From: Alisma plantago-aquatica
Taxonomy: Eukaryota > Streptophyta > Magnoliopsida > Alismatales > Alismataceae
DNA: 64,000 nucleotides
Direction of reading: 5' to 3'
Assembly (NCBI GenBank): GCA_963693085.1
Contig: OY856410.1
Coordinates: forward strand, 886,301,835 to 886,365,834
Part shown: positions 35,421-48,678 of the stretch, piece after piece
Numbering within the stretch: the first letter of the stretch is position 1
Layout of the letters: each line of letters opens with the position of its first letter
Made by a program: the position numbers and the translations under genes
The notes under the pieces: generated by a model
Databases searched by the model: none
Told to the model about the DNA's origin: nothing
What the model saw: only the letters and a program-made list of their open reading frames with translations

Positions 35421-36953
35421 ATATCTGTGATGGATGATGACGGTAGGATCCTCTTGTCATGCCTTCTAAGAAGGGGTTGAGAATCAAGATGCCTAGATCG
35501 TAGAAGTAAGATGGTGAACCGTCTATATCATCCTTGACCTTGAACCCACAAGTTGGAAGTTTGTTTTGGAGTTTGGATCTATGTGGTGAGCCTCAAGGCA
35601 GCAAATCAACATCATGGAGGAACACTGATAAGGATAAGCAAGTGAGGACCGGATGGTTTGACCAGGCAACATATGGCAACATGCAATAGTTAGATCTCGA
35701 GGCATGAGATGACCAGAAATGGTAGTATGACCAGTATGTGGTGCCAGGTTGAATGGAGTCACTCCATTCTGCTTTGTCTTCTTGGCTCTTATCTGCTCTA
35801 GTTGATCCACTTCAGGATGTACCCTCCTTTGAGAGCTTGTTGTACGTTTGGCAGATGAATCCTTCCTATTAGTTAGAAGAGAGATAGCCTGTTGTCGAGC
35901 GCCTTGTTGATGACCTGGTTGTGCAGGATGAAGTATACTCTTCTTCGTATCCTTTCTCTTCTTGGATGTGATAGTCAGGTGAAACCACTTCTAGGGGACA
36001 TGTCAAGGATCGTTACAACCCTGGGAACGGATATCCTTGGAAAGGTGTGAAGTTGTCTCAAATGGAGAGGTTGGCTATGGTTTGATCTAGCTAAGTGCCT
36101 ATAGTATGGCTATCATATGTTAGGGGTTTATGCTCTGCATAAACATGATATCAAAAGGTATGCACCCAAGGAAAGAAAGTGTTGTAAGGTCATCTTGGGA
36201 AAGTTCATCTAGTTGAACCTGATTCCTTGGAATACTCCTAGATAAGTTTTGAGTAACGAAAGATCCAGGCGGGATGTGCAGCGGTTAGAACTAGATGAAC
36301 AAGGTTTGGAAATCCTATCATGATCAGTTGAGATAGTTCATATCTGTTACCATCCGAGTTTGTACTCATTGTTCTCTTAGGAGGTGATACGAACACATGA
36401 CAGGCTTCAAACTAAGGTGATATGGTTGCCGATAACCAAGATGTTTAACTCATTTTCGTGTTCAGCCTTAAGCGATGCATAGAGAGGTGCCTTATGAGCC
36501 TTGTCATGTGCATACATGTGTTTTATAGAGTATGTATCTTGTGATAACCTCTTCTGAGAAAGATCTCCCTTGGATTTGAGACATCCCACGTGAAAGGAGA
36601 TGGAACATCGGAACGTAGATGATAGAAGAATGGTGACTACCAGTTATGTGAAGCTTAAGTGCCAAGCCTGTGAGATCAGAGTAGCACAGTGGAAACGTAA
36701 ACAGGAATGTGATACATCAGTAGAAGGAACTGATACCTGAGTAATACGAGTTGCCTATGATGTTCCAGTATCTAAGAGTGTTACCAAACAAAGGATGATG
36801 AGACAGAGGGTTGAGTCTGTGACCAGTACAAGGAAACCCTGAGTTAGCTCTAGGAAAAGATCAGTGACATTGGTAACAGATCTGTGACACTTAGGATCTT
36901 TTGCGGAGTTGTATGATGTGATGCGCAAGTAACACTCGTCTTCCTTCTGCTTA

Positions 36954-36992
36954 GGATTTCGGGGACGAAATCCTTGTTAGGCGTTTATGACT
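36954..36992 (+). promoter_or_regulatory. Stem-loop and polypurine region of RE-D
   Basis: GGATTTCG (36954-36961), loop GGGA and CGAAATCC (36966-36973) form a perfect 8-bp stem. GTTAGGCG follows before the 3' LTR at 36993. The stem-loop is shared with RE-B, RE-C and RE-F. Confidence 0.7.
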
Positions 36993-39900
36993 TGTAAGGA
37001 TCCTGACCCAGGTTTTGGGGTAACCTTCTTTGCTTTGCATATGGAAGGTACTTAGAACCTTAATCTAATCTTCTAAGATGTTTTGGTATCATGTGACAAG
37101 CTCATGTTTCCAGTTTGGTCCCATTTGGATGTTGTTTGAGCAATATTTGCTTGCTTTGGACCAAAGTGCAATTTACCCAAAAGTAAGGGGTTATATTGCA
37201 ATATGTAACATGTAGAGAATGCCTTTAGTTCTCTAGCATCATTAGAAAGAGAATGATGAGGTAGATCTCCTTATGGAGGACCTATGTTCCAAGTTTGAGC
37301 TTGGGTTGGTTGAAGCTTGTGCTTTGTGTGCTAGTTTTGGTATAAATTGCAAAATACCCAAAATGGAGGGGTCAATGTGCAATTTATCAGCTCTAGAGTC
37401 TTCTTGCTTATGTGTGACATCATCTAGAATGGGTATGGATGATGGTGCGCCATGTTTGGTTGATAGATGAGGAATGACATCTTTATATGGACTTTATAGC
37501 ATATATATGTCACATGTGTATCTTGTCTTGTAGTGTATTGGCTAGGACATAAAGGTGTGTCGCCCAAAAAGGGGTGTATCGGCCATGGCAGCTGCCCAGC
37601 TGCATGATACACATTCTAGAGTGTATCACCAGGCCATGCATGAGCTGTTAGGGTGACAACAAGTGGCGTTTAGTAATAGGGCAAGTGGCACCTTGGTTTA
37701 TGTGGTTATGACACCTCTCCCTTGCTACCTCTCTCTTCCTTGGTGTATATAACTCCCTTCCTCCTTATCCAAGCAATCCTTTTTGTCTACCTTCCTTCCC
37801 CTACATATATGGGACGATCATGGAAGCTTTGGGAGCTAAGGAAGACTCCCATGGAGCTTGGAGGGGCGAGCTCCTTGGCCATGGAAACTCCTTGCTCAAG
37901 ATCCGACCTTGGTGAGTCATGCTTATTTGCTAGCTTTTCCTTATGCTTTCTTCTCCACCTTCCTCTTCCCCTCTCGGCCATGGATAGGCCCTTGATAAGA
38001 GTAAGCAAGTCCGTGGTTATCTCCTCTCTTTTCTTCTTCTTGAACTACATATAACCATGGTATCTTCTTCTTCTTCTTCCTTTGTTCTTGAGGTGTTGAT
38101 GTTGGAGCCGAAGGCAAGCTTTGAACTTCGGATGGATGGCTCTCATAAAGGGGAACGTGTTCTTGGTGCTTGGATCATGGAGCTTTGTTCCTTTCATGGA
38201 GATCCTCTTAAGGTGGGTTACATAACTCTCAACCATCTCCATTATGTATACTCTCCATATGCACATATATTGATCTTGCTCTTTAAATTGGTATCCATCT
38301 TTATGATGTTTATGCATGTGGAGCATGAGATCTGTTTTGATAGAGATGGTTACGTTTTACAACTTTCCATATGTTGTTTTTCTTGTACTTGATGGATAGA
38401 GGTTGAAGATGGCTTGCACGATATGGGTCTTTGGTCGATACAACTAGGTTGCCCGATACAATACCTTGTTCTATAGATTATGCTTCAGTTGATAGTTATG
38501 GCAACACCCCTTTCTCTCCTTTGGATTTGAAAGGTGAGCCTATGACCTAGATGTATGGATGATATGATGAGTTGGTAATAGTTTTACCCTGGTTCCATAT
38601 ATCCCTTATCCACACTAGAGTTAGGGTTTGGATGACATGGTTGCTAGACCCTTAGATGTGATCTTGGCTGACATGTGCTTCCTTGTTAACATTTTGAGTA
38701 TGTTGCTTGATACCCTCATTAGGGTTAAGTCTTGGACAATATGATATGTTAACTCTTTATGGATCTTGTGGTCGTTATGCCCTTCTGCCCGACATGGTGA
38801 TAAGTGAGTTGGTAGTTGGCCAACACCACCTTGATCCTTGTATCTTGGCCGATATAGAGCCTCAACCCTAGATTGGGCTTTAGAGTTGCTTTGGGTGACA
38901 TGAGTTGTCTACCCTTGTTGCATGATATGTTCTTGAGGTGGAATCCTTGGTAGATATGCTTGCTTGGGCGTTAGGTTGATCCTTGTATCCTTGGTCGATA
39001 TGCCTAGTAAAGCTTAGTTGGTGACCGTTATGGTCCTTTGGCCGATATCCCTTGTGGAGATGATGGATGGGCGATACACTATGTTGAGTGCCCTGCCCGA
39101 TACACCTTGTAGAGGTAGTTGCCCGATACACCATGTACAAAGGATGCCTGATACACCCTCTTGTCTTGAGATGATCTTGGTCATTATGTGAAGTTAGCTT
39201 AGTGTCTGACATGGTCTTGGTCGATAGGCTTTGATAGCTTGGTGCCCGTCACAGCCTTGGCCATTATCCTTGTTTAGATGAGCTTGGGCGATATGGTATG
39301 GTGCCCAGGATGGCTTTGGCCAATACCACCATGTCTTAGTTAAGCTTTGACTTATATGAAGTGTTGGACGATATGGCTTGATGCCCGACATGCTAACCCT
39401 AGATGCTGGTTGTTATGCTGCTTCATGACCATGCACGACACCGTTCTTGGGCATCATGGGTACCCTGGCCAATAGGGTTAACCCTTAGATGATGTTGAGA
39501 TGGTTGCATGATAGGGGCGCCTTGGGCGACACCCCTTTGGTCCATATGGCTCATGTTGAAGGTTAGCCAATAGTGAAACCCTAACCCTAACCCTAGCTTG
39601 GTGCACATTAGACCCTTAGCGGATAACCATGGTAGTGTTGCACGTTATACCTTGGTGATGGCTACCAAAAACCATGAGAGCTAATGGAACCTTGATGCAC
39701 GATAGAGGATGTGTAGTGGTTGGTCGATATGGTGGTGAGTTGCCTTAGGGTTGGAAACCCTAGCCGTTATACCTTTGCTAAGGGTATTGCTATACTGGGC
39801 ACATCCTTTGGTGAGGGATGGCACTGCCCGCCAGATCTTTAGTGAGGGTTGCGGGAGCTTTGGTGAGGGTTCTGATGACCCGAAATGCATATAGCTAATA

Positions 39901-41054
39901 TATGTGGTCACATCTCTGTTAATAACAATGATACATGTGATATGGTTTAATCACCTGGAACCCTTCACGTATGTTAATAATGAGATAAGATGATAGGTTG
40001 TGAACCCAGTATGTTTGGAAGGATATGATGTTACTACACATGATAATGTGACATAGGTATATGACCACAAGTATGGGCCATGATGTGTGCTCATGTTTAA
40101 TAATAAAAGTATGATGAGCCAAGATGAAATGGGTTGCGGACCTTTGTGCAGTGGTTATTTATGGGTAATGATAGATGAACCTTTGATAAGGTTGGATGGT
40201 GGGTCATGGTATATGATCCTTAAGATAATCCTTAGGGATGATGTGCTTAATAGTTAAAGATGCGGGATATGGTGGGATATCCCTAACTTGATAGTTGTGG
40301 TGTATTGATGAAAACACCAGGTCATGACATTAATATACATATGTTCAAAATGATGAAAGAATATACCAATGTATAAACCTAAATCTTGACAATATGAAAA
40401 TCAAAGATATGCTCATGAGATATGGGGCATGATGGGTTCTCAGAGTTTGGTAATGATAATGTAATTGCAATTCTTGCATATACAACCTTGAATCTCATGT
40501 ATATATGAACATGGATGATGTTCCAATTCGGTACACTTGAAATCTTGATAGCATAATAATCACAATATGCTCTCTAAGATATATGTTCTATGCTTAGTAA
40601 TCCGGTTATCTCTTTCTTATGCAAGCTAACCATGTAGGTATATTGAATCATAGCCAGGTAAGAGCTATGGTAATTACATGGTTTATGCTTTGTGTAGCAC
40701 TTAATGAATGTGCAATGACTGAATAATAATGATGATAACTCGATCGAAAAGATAACCTATAACAACAAGTATAATGTGAAAGGTCTGAGGACCTGATTTA
40801 AGGCTGAGTGCCTAGTTGAGGGATGCGTTCCCAAAATGTTGATGCATAATGTGAAAGCCTTGAGAGGCAGTGGCAATATATGACAGAGGGATTGAGATCC
40901 CATGATAATGTATGAGGTGAAAGCCTTGAGAGGCAGTGGCATTGTGTGATGTATGAGGGATGGATTTCCCATGGTGATATGATGATTGTTGAGGGTAATG
41001 AGAACAACAAGGGCAGTATAACATCAATACAATGACATTTAATGTTGTTCATAT

Positions 41055-41087
<33 letters not shown>

Positions 41088-42395
41088 ATATATATATGTT
41101 TGGCTATTATATATAACTTGATTACCCCAACAATCTACTCAAAATGCATTAACTTATTACTGATGAATCTCTCATGTAGTTGCCCTGGCCATAGATCCAT
41201 TACCGTCAGTATATGGTGATGGTGAAACAGGTTTATCCTGCGGGATTACCTGGAGCGCATATTGTTGAATATGTGAGGTTTCCCCTAGCCTAAAATAGGA
41301 GGGTTTGAGTGTAGCTGCGGTTGCAGACTCAGGATATATGGAGCATGGTGAGTAGACCCATGGATTAGGATATGTGATGATGAGCATGATGTGTTCATGG
41401 CTTGGATGTATGCACTAGCACCTATGATGAGGTGAGCTAAAGATATGGGTAGCTTGCAGAGCTGACTCAGAGGATGAGGCCCTACAAGCATAAGACTCTG
41501 GTCATGCTTGATGATTCGTGTACTGACCATGAGGAGGTGAGGTCATGGAGTCCAGATCTCCTTAGACTTTGTATGGCACCGGATTGGGCTTCGCAGCCAA
41601 TGGTTGGATTTGAGCAGGGAAGTCTCACTTCCTCAGGGCATAATAATTTGTAAACAAGCCATATAATATCTTACTTAGGGAAAATACAGAACATTGGTTG
41701 AGGCCTTGCTTGTACTGTTGAACCAGGTACGATATACAGTTTACCATATGAACCTTGTATAATGTGGTGGATTCATATACAACTTATCTTGTCAATCATG
41801 TTCCAAAAAGAGTATCTGGATATAGGCCTCATGAGTATCTTGGTAAGATTGCTGGTAAGATTAGCCCTACTCAGTATGCTGCTCTTATAATCTGCTTATA
41901 TCAGTTATCAGTTATCATAATAAAGCTGGTAGAGGGTTATGTTTCTCACTGGGACTGTGTGTCTCACCCTGCTGGTTAATAACCCTTTTTAGGTGGATGT
42001 GCCTAGCAATATGAAGATCGTGTGGCTACAAATGATATGCAGAGGTATCGTACCTGGTGGAATAGATAGTGTCTAGCAGTAGAGTCCTATGTGTCGTCCC
42101 TGTACACTCAGGTCTTCGGGAGAGCTTTTTGATGTTTCTTGTACAATGATCGATGTACGATTTTTGGTATGTATCCTGATGTAAGCAGTATGACAACCAG
42201 TTACTTCATGTAAAGAGATGATGGGAAATTATGTTGTAGCACTCTAAAAATATGTTATGAAATGAAAAGTGTTGGCTCATATATCATATACTTCATCGTG
42301 TGGTGCTTGTTGTAAATCAGTTTTAATTTCCCGTGATTTTTTGGTAATCCGCCGGTTAGCATGAAATAGTGTTATGTTGTGGTTGGGGTGTTACA
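36993..42395 (+). repeat. RE-D 3' LTR (5403 bp, uninterrupted)
   Basis: It begins TGTAAGGATCC and ends GGGTGTTACA. It carries the same landmarks as the 5' LTR and is the natural empty-site control for TE-E (single TGA at 40918-40920). No gene is supported; the open frame near 38057-38392 is present in both LTRs and has no recognised family. Confidence 0.93.
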
Positions 42396-42400
42396 TTAAG
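42396..42400. repeat. Target-site duplication of RE-D, right copy (TTAAG)
   Basis: It matches 23147-23151 and directly follows the LTR terminus TTACA. Confidence 0.93.
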
Positions 42401-42523
42401 TGTGGTAAGATTGGGAATACAAAGTTTTGCTACCCTATGAAGGATGATGAAGTGACACAATAGCCAGGGTAGAGTGAGAGAGGGTCACAATAGCAGTTTA
42501 GTAGTGGTGGTGGCAGAGGACGT
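42396..42523 (+). pseudogene. RE-C gag, zinc-knuckle part
   Basis: The frame continues from 23151: CGKIGNTKFC with the two Cys of the knuckle's start just at the junction. The central His has become Asn, so the zinc site is damaged. A Gly/Arg-rich tail (SSGGGRGR) follows, and the gene is cut again at 42523 by RE-F and resumes at 56602 (GHGHASQVG). Confidence 0.8.
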
Positions 42524-43404
42524 TGTAACATCCCTGACCTGGGTTATACTTTAACCCTAGGTGATTTGATTAAGAAAGATGATTAAATGCTTAATCTCAT
42601 CTTGTGAAAAGTAACTAGGGCTCAAGAGGAACTTATGTTGCAATTCTAGTCCTTTTTTAACATTGTTGAAATCAATGTTTGCTTGTTTTGGACTAAAGTG
42701 CAAATTACCCAAGTTAAGGGGTTTAAGTTCAAATTGTGCAGGATAATATGTTCCTCATGTGTTGAAGCATCATGAGGGTGAAAATAATGTTGAGGTATTG
42801 CTTATGGAAGCCTGAATACCAAGAAAGAGCTGATAAAGCAATGTATGCGCATGAAAACCTAGTTTTGGTGTAATGTGCAATTTACCCAAAACTTAGGGTG
42901 CAATATGCAAATTACCACTGCAATAAGGTCCCTAATGTTTCTTGGCATCATTTAGAGCAAAGAAAATGAGAGGGGCGCATCATTTGAGTTAAGTTGGAGG
43001 AGAGAGAGTCTTGATATTAAAATAATCAAGATTTAATCCTAATTGAAACCCTAATTCGATTTAGGGCAAAAATAAATGTATTAATTAAAGGGCCTTCAAC
43101 CAAAATTAAAATGGTTGGATTCAGATGTGTGTGGACATCCTTGAGTCTTGCAAGGACCACGAAAATATACAAGGGAGTGGATAATTCACACACAATTTTA
43201 TAAGAAAAAGAAATATACACTCACATATGGATATTAATATAATATGATTTAAGGTGCTTCATTTGCTTTTCTTTAAATCGTGGATAATTGAGAGGAATAA
43301 GAGGCAAAAAAGAAAACCTCGTTCCTAAGGAATATGAGGGGGAAGAGGCGGCCACATTTTTAGGATTAAATGGATTTTTGCAAAGCATATTCTCTCTCAT
43401 TGAA

Positions 43405-43740
43405 TTTTTATAAAAGAACCTTTTACAAGCCAAATGAAAGGCTTTTTCGACCCCACTTCTTCTCCTTGTTTGGGAAACGACCAAGGGAGCTTGGTAGGAA
43501 CTGGAGGATGACCCCCAACCTGTTGTTAAGGTTCTTGATCCATTTCACCTTGATTCCATGGCGGAATTCAAAAATAAATTATGGATTTCTTCCTATTTCG
43601 ATCTCCTCTTCAATTCTAACCATTCCCTTTCACTCAAACCTTGAGGAAGAGCCTTGGAATGGTGAAAGGAGTTGCATCCACCATTTTTTCCGTGAACATG
43701 GAGCTTTGGAGCTCAATTGGAGGTGGGTTTTATAACTTGA
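43405..43740 (+). promoter_or_regulatory. Candidate LTR promoter and leader of RE-F
   Basis: TTTTATAAAAG lies about 886 bp into the LTR after CTCTCTCATTGAA, the same offset and context as in RE-B. A donor-like TTGGTAAGG is intact in the 3' LTR (51409-51417) but mutated here (43524-43530). AGGTGGGTTTTATAAC follows near 43721. Confidence 0.48.
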
Positions 43741-43914
43741 ACCCTTGATTTTGTTATTGCATTCAATTCCTTATCAAATAATGATCATTTCTACATTTAC
43801 AATAATTGATTTGGTTGATGGATGCAATTTCCATGGAAATCACAATAGGTTTCGTGAGTTTAGAGGTTTAAGATGATAATAACAAACCTATATAAATATC
43901 CAAAGCAAACAGTC

Positions 43915-44990
43915 TTGATTGAGTTGCTCAAACGGTTTCCCAAACCGTTTGGGAGCAAACGGTTTCAAACCGTTCAGAAGCAAATGGTTTCACTAAACCG
44001 CATGAGACCAAACGGTTTCAAACCATTTGGTGGTGTTGACCAGGGTTGACAGTTTGGAGATATGTTGAAAATGATCTAGGTTAGTGACCCGTTAGTTATG
44101 ATTGATTAGTTCCAATTGGTTCATGAGTTGAAGATCAATCAATCACCAAAACCCTAATCGGGTTAAGTGTTGATTTCCAAATTGATTAAGTTGGAAACTT
44201 GGGTTGATTGACCCAAACGGTTTCAAAACCATTTGTGGATCACCCAAATGGTCTCAAGACTGGTTGGAGGTCACCCAAGACCGTTTGGAGGTCTAAGTTT
44301 TAGTTTGGTTAAGAAATTGAATATCCAAAGATACTAAATTGGAGTGTATTCAATTGCTGATTTGGTGATCAATCCAATGATCTAAACCCTAATTGGTTGA
44401 CTTGGATTTTGATTTTGACATGGTAAAACGGTCTCAAGACCATTTGGTGGTCATCCAAATGACCTCAAGACCGTTTGGGTTCAGGTCATGTTCAATTTGG
44501 ATGATGGTTCAATGGTTTCAAAGTAATTGATCTTACATTGATTAATGTTGAAGGATCATCGATTCCCAACCCAAATTCAACTGATTCAAACCCTAAGTGA
44601 GGGTCAATTGAGGGTCAAATCAGTTGAAGGTTGACCTACTTAACTCAATTGAAGTATGAGGATAAGTCCAATTGATGATTGGTCCCATGAATTCAATGAT
44701 TGGAGGAATCAACATTGGAAACCCTAATCCAATTTGATTGGTTGAGACTATTTTTGGTCCATGCGGTTTTGTGGAGGTTTGGACCAAACGGTCTCAAGAC
44801 CGTTTGGGACCAAACGATCCCAAACCGGTTGAGCCCATGCGGTTTCAAAAGTTTCTTTAGCAAACGGTTTCAAGTAGTTGCTTTAGCAAACAGTTTCAAG
44901 TACTTGATTTAGCAAATGGTCTCAAGCACCACCTTTACCAAATGGTTTCAAACCATTTGAACTTTGAAAGACCAAGAACATTTGGTTTCA
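43915..44990. repeat. AAACGGT / ACCGTTT inverted-motif cluster (RE-F 5' LTR)
   Basis: About 25 copies of AAACGGTTTC, ACCGTTTGG and the full AAACGGTCTCAAGACCGTTT (perfect at 44786-44805) lie within 1.1 kb. Variants are mostly CpG-loss forms. The motif is the same as in RE-B, in line with common LTR ancestry. Confidence 0.85.
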
Positions 44991-45159
44991 AGTAGTCAAA
45001 GTTGATTGAGGATTCAATTGGTTAATCCACTTGGACACCTATTGTAATTGAGGTCCAATGTGATTGAATCTCTTGAGAATTAAGATGATGAATGATCCAT
45101 TGATCCAATGATGATTAGTAATGATAATCAATGAAGGTACAAAGGTTGAAACCCTAATA

Positions 45160-45970
45160 GTACCTAAGTGATTAGTGTCAATTAAGGGATGAACCCTAAT
45201 TACTTATAGGATCAATGACTTGGTACACTATGTTAATCATAGTTGTATGTACTTGATTGAAGGGTTGATATGACCTAATCAAGTTGAGAAGATGATAGCA
45301 TGAATTCATACATGAATATGATTCATGTGGTGATTAAGGGTATGATCCTTATGTAGAGAGATCATGAAACCCTAATCATGAGCATAAACCCTAATCGACA
45401 GGGCTATTAGGTTCTAACCCTAATTGAGTGCAATTCTAAATGTAACCCTAATCCACGGTGAGGATGTCACCCTAATCTAGGGTAATGATATGTATAACTC
45501 TAATTTAGGGTAAGGAGATGCAAAACCCTAATTTGGATGAATAGTGAATCTCTAATTATGGATAATTGAATGAAATCCTAATGGAGATGAATAGTAGATC
45601 CAAATTGTGGGAGACTATGGTGGAAATCCTAATTAAGGATGACATCATGTGAAATCCTATTCTAGGGTCATGTTATGAGAAACCCTAAGTTAGAATGATG
45701 TATACGGAACATTGATGTGGTGATGTAATGTGAGAATCAAACTTAGGGTGGTGTCATGCAATGACATGTAAAACCCTAATTGAGGGTGATTCCATGAGAA
45801 ACCCTAGTTGAGGGTGATTCCATGAGAAACCCTGATTAAGAACTAACATCACATAATGTTCTGATGTTATGTTGTGAAGAGAGGCCCTAAGAAGGATGAA
45901 GGAATATGAGACTCTAATGTGAAGTTATAATGCATAAATCCCTAATCCCGGGCAATATGATAATGAATCA
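45160..45970. repeat. AAACCCTAATT motif run (RE-F 5' LTR)
   Basis: Many dispersed AAACCCTAAT units and variants occur, the strand complement of the RE-B AATTAGGGTTT run. The 3' LTR has the same at about 53095-53960. Confidence 0.75.
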
Positions 45971-48132
45971 TAATCCAAATATTTAGTAAGGGTATAAGGA
46001 CACCCTAATGATGAGATAGAAGGAATGACCTTATAAAGGTGAAACATTTCAAGTGGTTGATTATAATAAACCTCATTGTAAGCAATGTCTTTAGAATTAG
46101 ACAAGTTCATATCATTAAAGATAGTTGGACAATTCTAATGTGTGGCCTATGCATTATGTGCTAAAGGTGAGAGTTTAGTGATGTAATGTATTAAGAGGGG
46201 AAATACCTTAATACAAGATAAGTTAGTTAACTCAAGAGAGTCTGTAATGATGAGAAAGTGATACATCAAGATATGATAGTTATCACATTCAGCACTTCAG
46301 GGTTTATATACCTTGATACACTTCAAATCCAATATAATTGGGTAAGAAACATATGAAGTGTGTTATTCAACTGTTACAATGTTATGTAATAAGTTGTTGC
46401 ACTTTTATGAATATTAATTAATGTACCTTGAGAATGGGGTCAAGCCAAATTGATGAGTATGATGTAGTCATACCATGATGAGGATGAGAAATGAACTCAT
46501 ACCTTGAATTGATGATCATTAATACTACATGATGAGAGTAATGATCTTGAATTATCATGTGTGATATCTTTGAATACCCAAAGGTATGGAATAATGAATT
46601 AAGGGTTGGACAGTTAATGTAATCATGAAACCCTGATTAATGAGAAATGGGGAACCCTAACCCTAATTTGGGTAAAGGGAATGATAAGCCCTATTTGATA
46701 GTAAACCCTAATTCCTGGGAAAGGAATAATGGTGTTACTATTGTATCACATGATGTGATGAATATCTTGTATGACTGTTATCATGTCTAATAACCATACA
46801 AATATTATGAGATGATGAATATAGCTAGGTTTGAGTTGTGACATTTATATAATAAATGTTGATTGGCCTTTTGTGGCTTGATGTTGTTGTTGCTTAATAA
46901 AAGTAACAATGTGCATGGATTTTATGAATCATATGAGTAATTTGTTGCCTAGAAAGAGGTGACAAGATATTTCTGTGGCCTTAAGAGCCATATGTGATAC
47001 TTGTGTAACAAGTATCATGAATGCCTTGGTCAGATGACCAAAGGTGATAATTACCTAATAAATGGTAATAATGCTCAATGATGAGTTAAGGGTTTGAATG
47101 CCCAGAACCGTATGATTATGGTGATGAGAATGTGAAGGGATGAGAATTCCCAGTATTGAAATGAGGGACTGAGTTCCCAAGGTCTTTGAAAGACTGATAA
47201 GTATCTAATGAAAGTAGTACATGTCTCTTTATAGCATTGTTGTAATAAGTCTTGTTTGAGAACTTGGTTCATGCTAAAAGAATATGAAAATGTACTTAAT
47301 TAATCAAGTGAAATCTATTCATGTAGAGCCCTGACCATAGATCCATAAGCATCAGAATTAGCTGAATGGTGAAACGGGTGCTCCGCGGCAAAACCCGGAA
47401 CACATATTTTGAATATGTGGGGGTAAATGGGTGAAACATATCCTTATGTCTGGTGAAGAGATTGAGGGAAGGTAAACAATAAACCTCTCAATCCTTCATG
47501 TGTCGAGATGAATGTATCACTAATCTCCCGATGGTTGGGATAGATGTCGTACACATCTCCCCGTAATACTTATGTCGGGTCGATGACGATAAACAACAAA
47601 TCTCTCGATGGCTGATAAGATTGCAGTTGACACTGTAACTCTATAGCAAAGTTCCAACATACCCTGGAAAGCTATTTTGAGCAGTTAACACAATCCTGCT
47701 TGTTGTCCCGCACTGACCGGGATGTCAGAGGTTATGGGAATCCGGCTGTTCCATAGACCTATGTATGGTACCGATTTCAACTTCGCAGTGGTCAGTTGGA
47801 GTATGAGCGGTATACCTCATCTCCTCAGGGCATAAGTGTGTTTGTAAAATGAAATCATTCATATAGCATGTTTGCTTAAGGATTGAATATGGAAATTCAT
47901 TGGCGGATGTTACATTTCTGTTATATATTTGTAGTTCATTAATGTTATTCATATATGTTGTACTCATTACAAGTAGATGGATGAACTATGAGTCTACCCT
48001 GAGTAGATTGCAATGTTATCCTTGAAAAAGGAGATTACTTCACTTTGTTCTTAAAAGTGACTTACCTGTTGTTGATTAAATATATAAATCCTTCTGCTCA
48101 GTTTATTTTAATAAACTGCTATAACAATGTTT

Positions 48133-48360
48133 TGGTGGAGAGTTATATTTCCCGCTGGGGCAATTTACAATTGTCTCACCCCCGTGGGATCTAACTTTTT
48201 AGGTGGACGCAGACAAAGAAGCAGAATTCCATTGCAGGGAATGGACAGCAGTAGTAACAGCAAGGACAGTAGTAATATCTCAGGTGGAGATACTGCCTGT
48301 CAAGTTATGAAATTAGAAAGTCCTATGTGTCGTCTCTGTACTCTCAGGTCCTCGGAGTTT
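48133..48360 (+). promoter_or_regulatory. Conserved LTR 3' module (RE-F 5' LTR)
   Basis: The order GAGAGTTATATTTCCCGCTG, GTCTCACCCC, CTTTTTAGGTGGACG, CCTATGTGTCGTC and CTGTACTCTCAGGTCCTC matches RE-B closely. The 3' LTR copy is at 56083-56300. Confidence 0.55.
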
Positions 48361-48664
48361 TTAGTTAGTGTTTTTGATAAATCAATCTAAGGTTTTGGCT
48401 TGATGCCTCGAGATTCGTATGTTGTCTGTATATGATGTATATAAGGCAGATGATGATGTAGTCTCTGGAAATAGATGGTACAAGTTATGTACGTTTGAAC
48501 CAGAATGCAAATGTTATACAATGGTTCTTGATGGAAAAGATTTCCTATGTGTGGATCTCTTTGCAAAAAGTTTTAAATTTTTAGTGATTTTTGGTAATCC
48601 GCTGCAAATGATTCGCTTCCACTTAAGTTAATTTTGTTTTTGTGAGTTGGATGCCACAAATTAG

Positions 48665-48678
48665 TGGTATCAGAGCTC
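48665..48678 (+). promoter_or_regulatory. RE-F primer binding site, initiator tRNA-Met
   Basis: TGGTATCAGAGCTC starts six bases after the LTR, identical to RE-B. Confidence 0.94.

Larger units (their letters stand above)
34317..36992 (+). other. RE-D internal region, no usable gene
   Basis: It begins with a primer site and the shared leader (TCGAGTCTACAGGGACA). It then runs through AG-rich non-coding sequence with blocks that match the interior of RE-F, such as CTAATCTCAGTACTTGATG..., TGATTGCTCTGATCAAGTAG and GGGAGATAATCCCTGTCC. Traces of gypsy protease are present at 35290-35420. The element ends with a stem-loop and a GTTAGGCG polypurine-like stretch. No open frame longer than about 95 codons resembles a known protein. 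Confidence 0.85.
23152..42395 (+). mobile_element. RE-D: large non-autonomous LTR retrotransposon with a CACTA insertion
   Basis: It has two LTRs of about 5.4 kb (23152-34316 including the 5.7-kb TE-E, and 36993-42395), a partly matching tRNA-Met primer site, a 2.7-kb internal region without usable genes, a stem-loop plus polypurine-like end, and a perfect TSD TTAAG. The host site is the gag gene of RE-C. LTRs longer than the interior and no gag-pol fit a LARD-type derivative of a gypsy element. Confidence 0.93.
42524..48658 (+). repeat. RE-F 5' LTR (6135 bp)
   Basis: It begins TGTAACATCCC and ends GGATGCCACA. It contains a TATA region near 43406-43415, the block AGGTGGGTTTTATAAC near 43721, an inverted-motif cluster, a CCCTAA motif run and the shared 3' module. 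It aligns with 50409-56601 throughout. No gene is supported. Confidence 0.94.

Noticed and set aside
43370..43735. Open frame of 121 codons, repeated at 51255-51581
   Set aside because: It is the matching segment of the two RE-F LTRs, overlapping the TATA region. It is shortened by different stops in the two copies and has no family resemblance.
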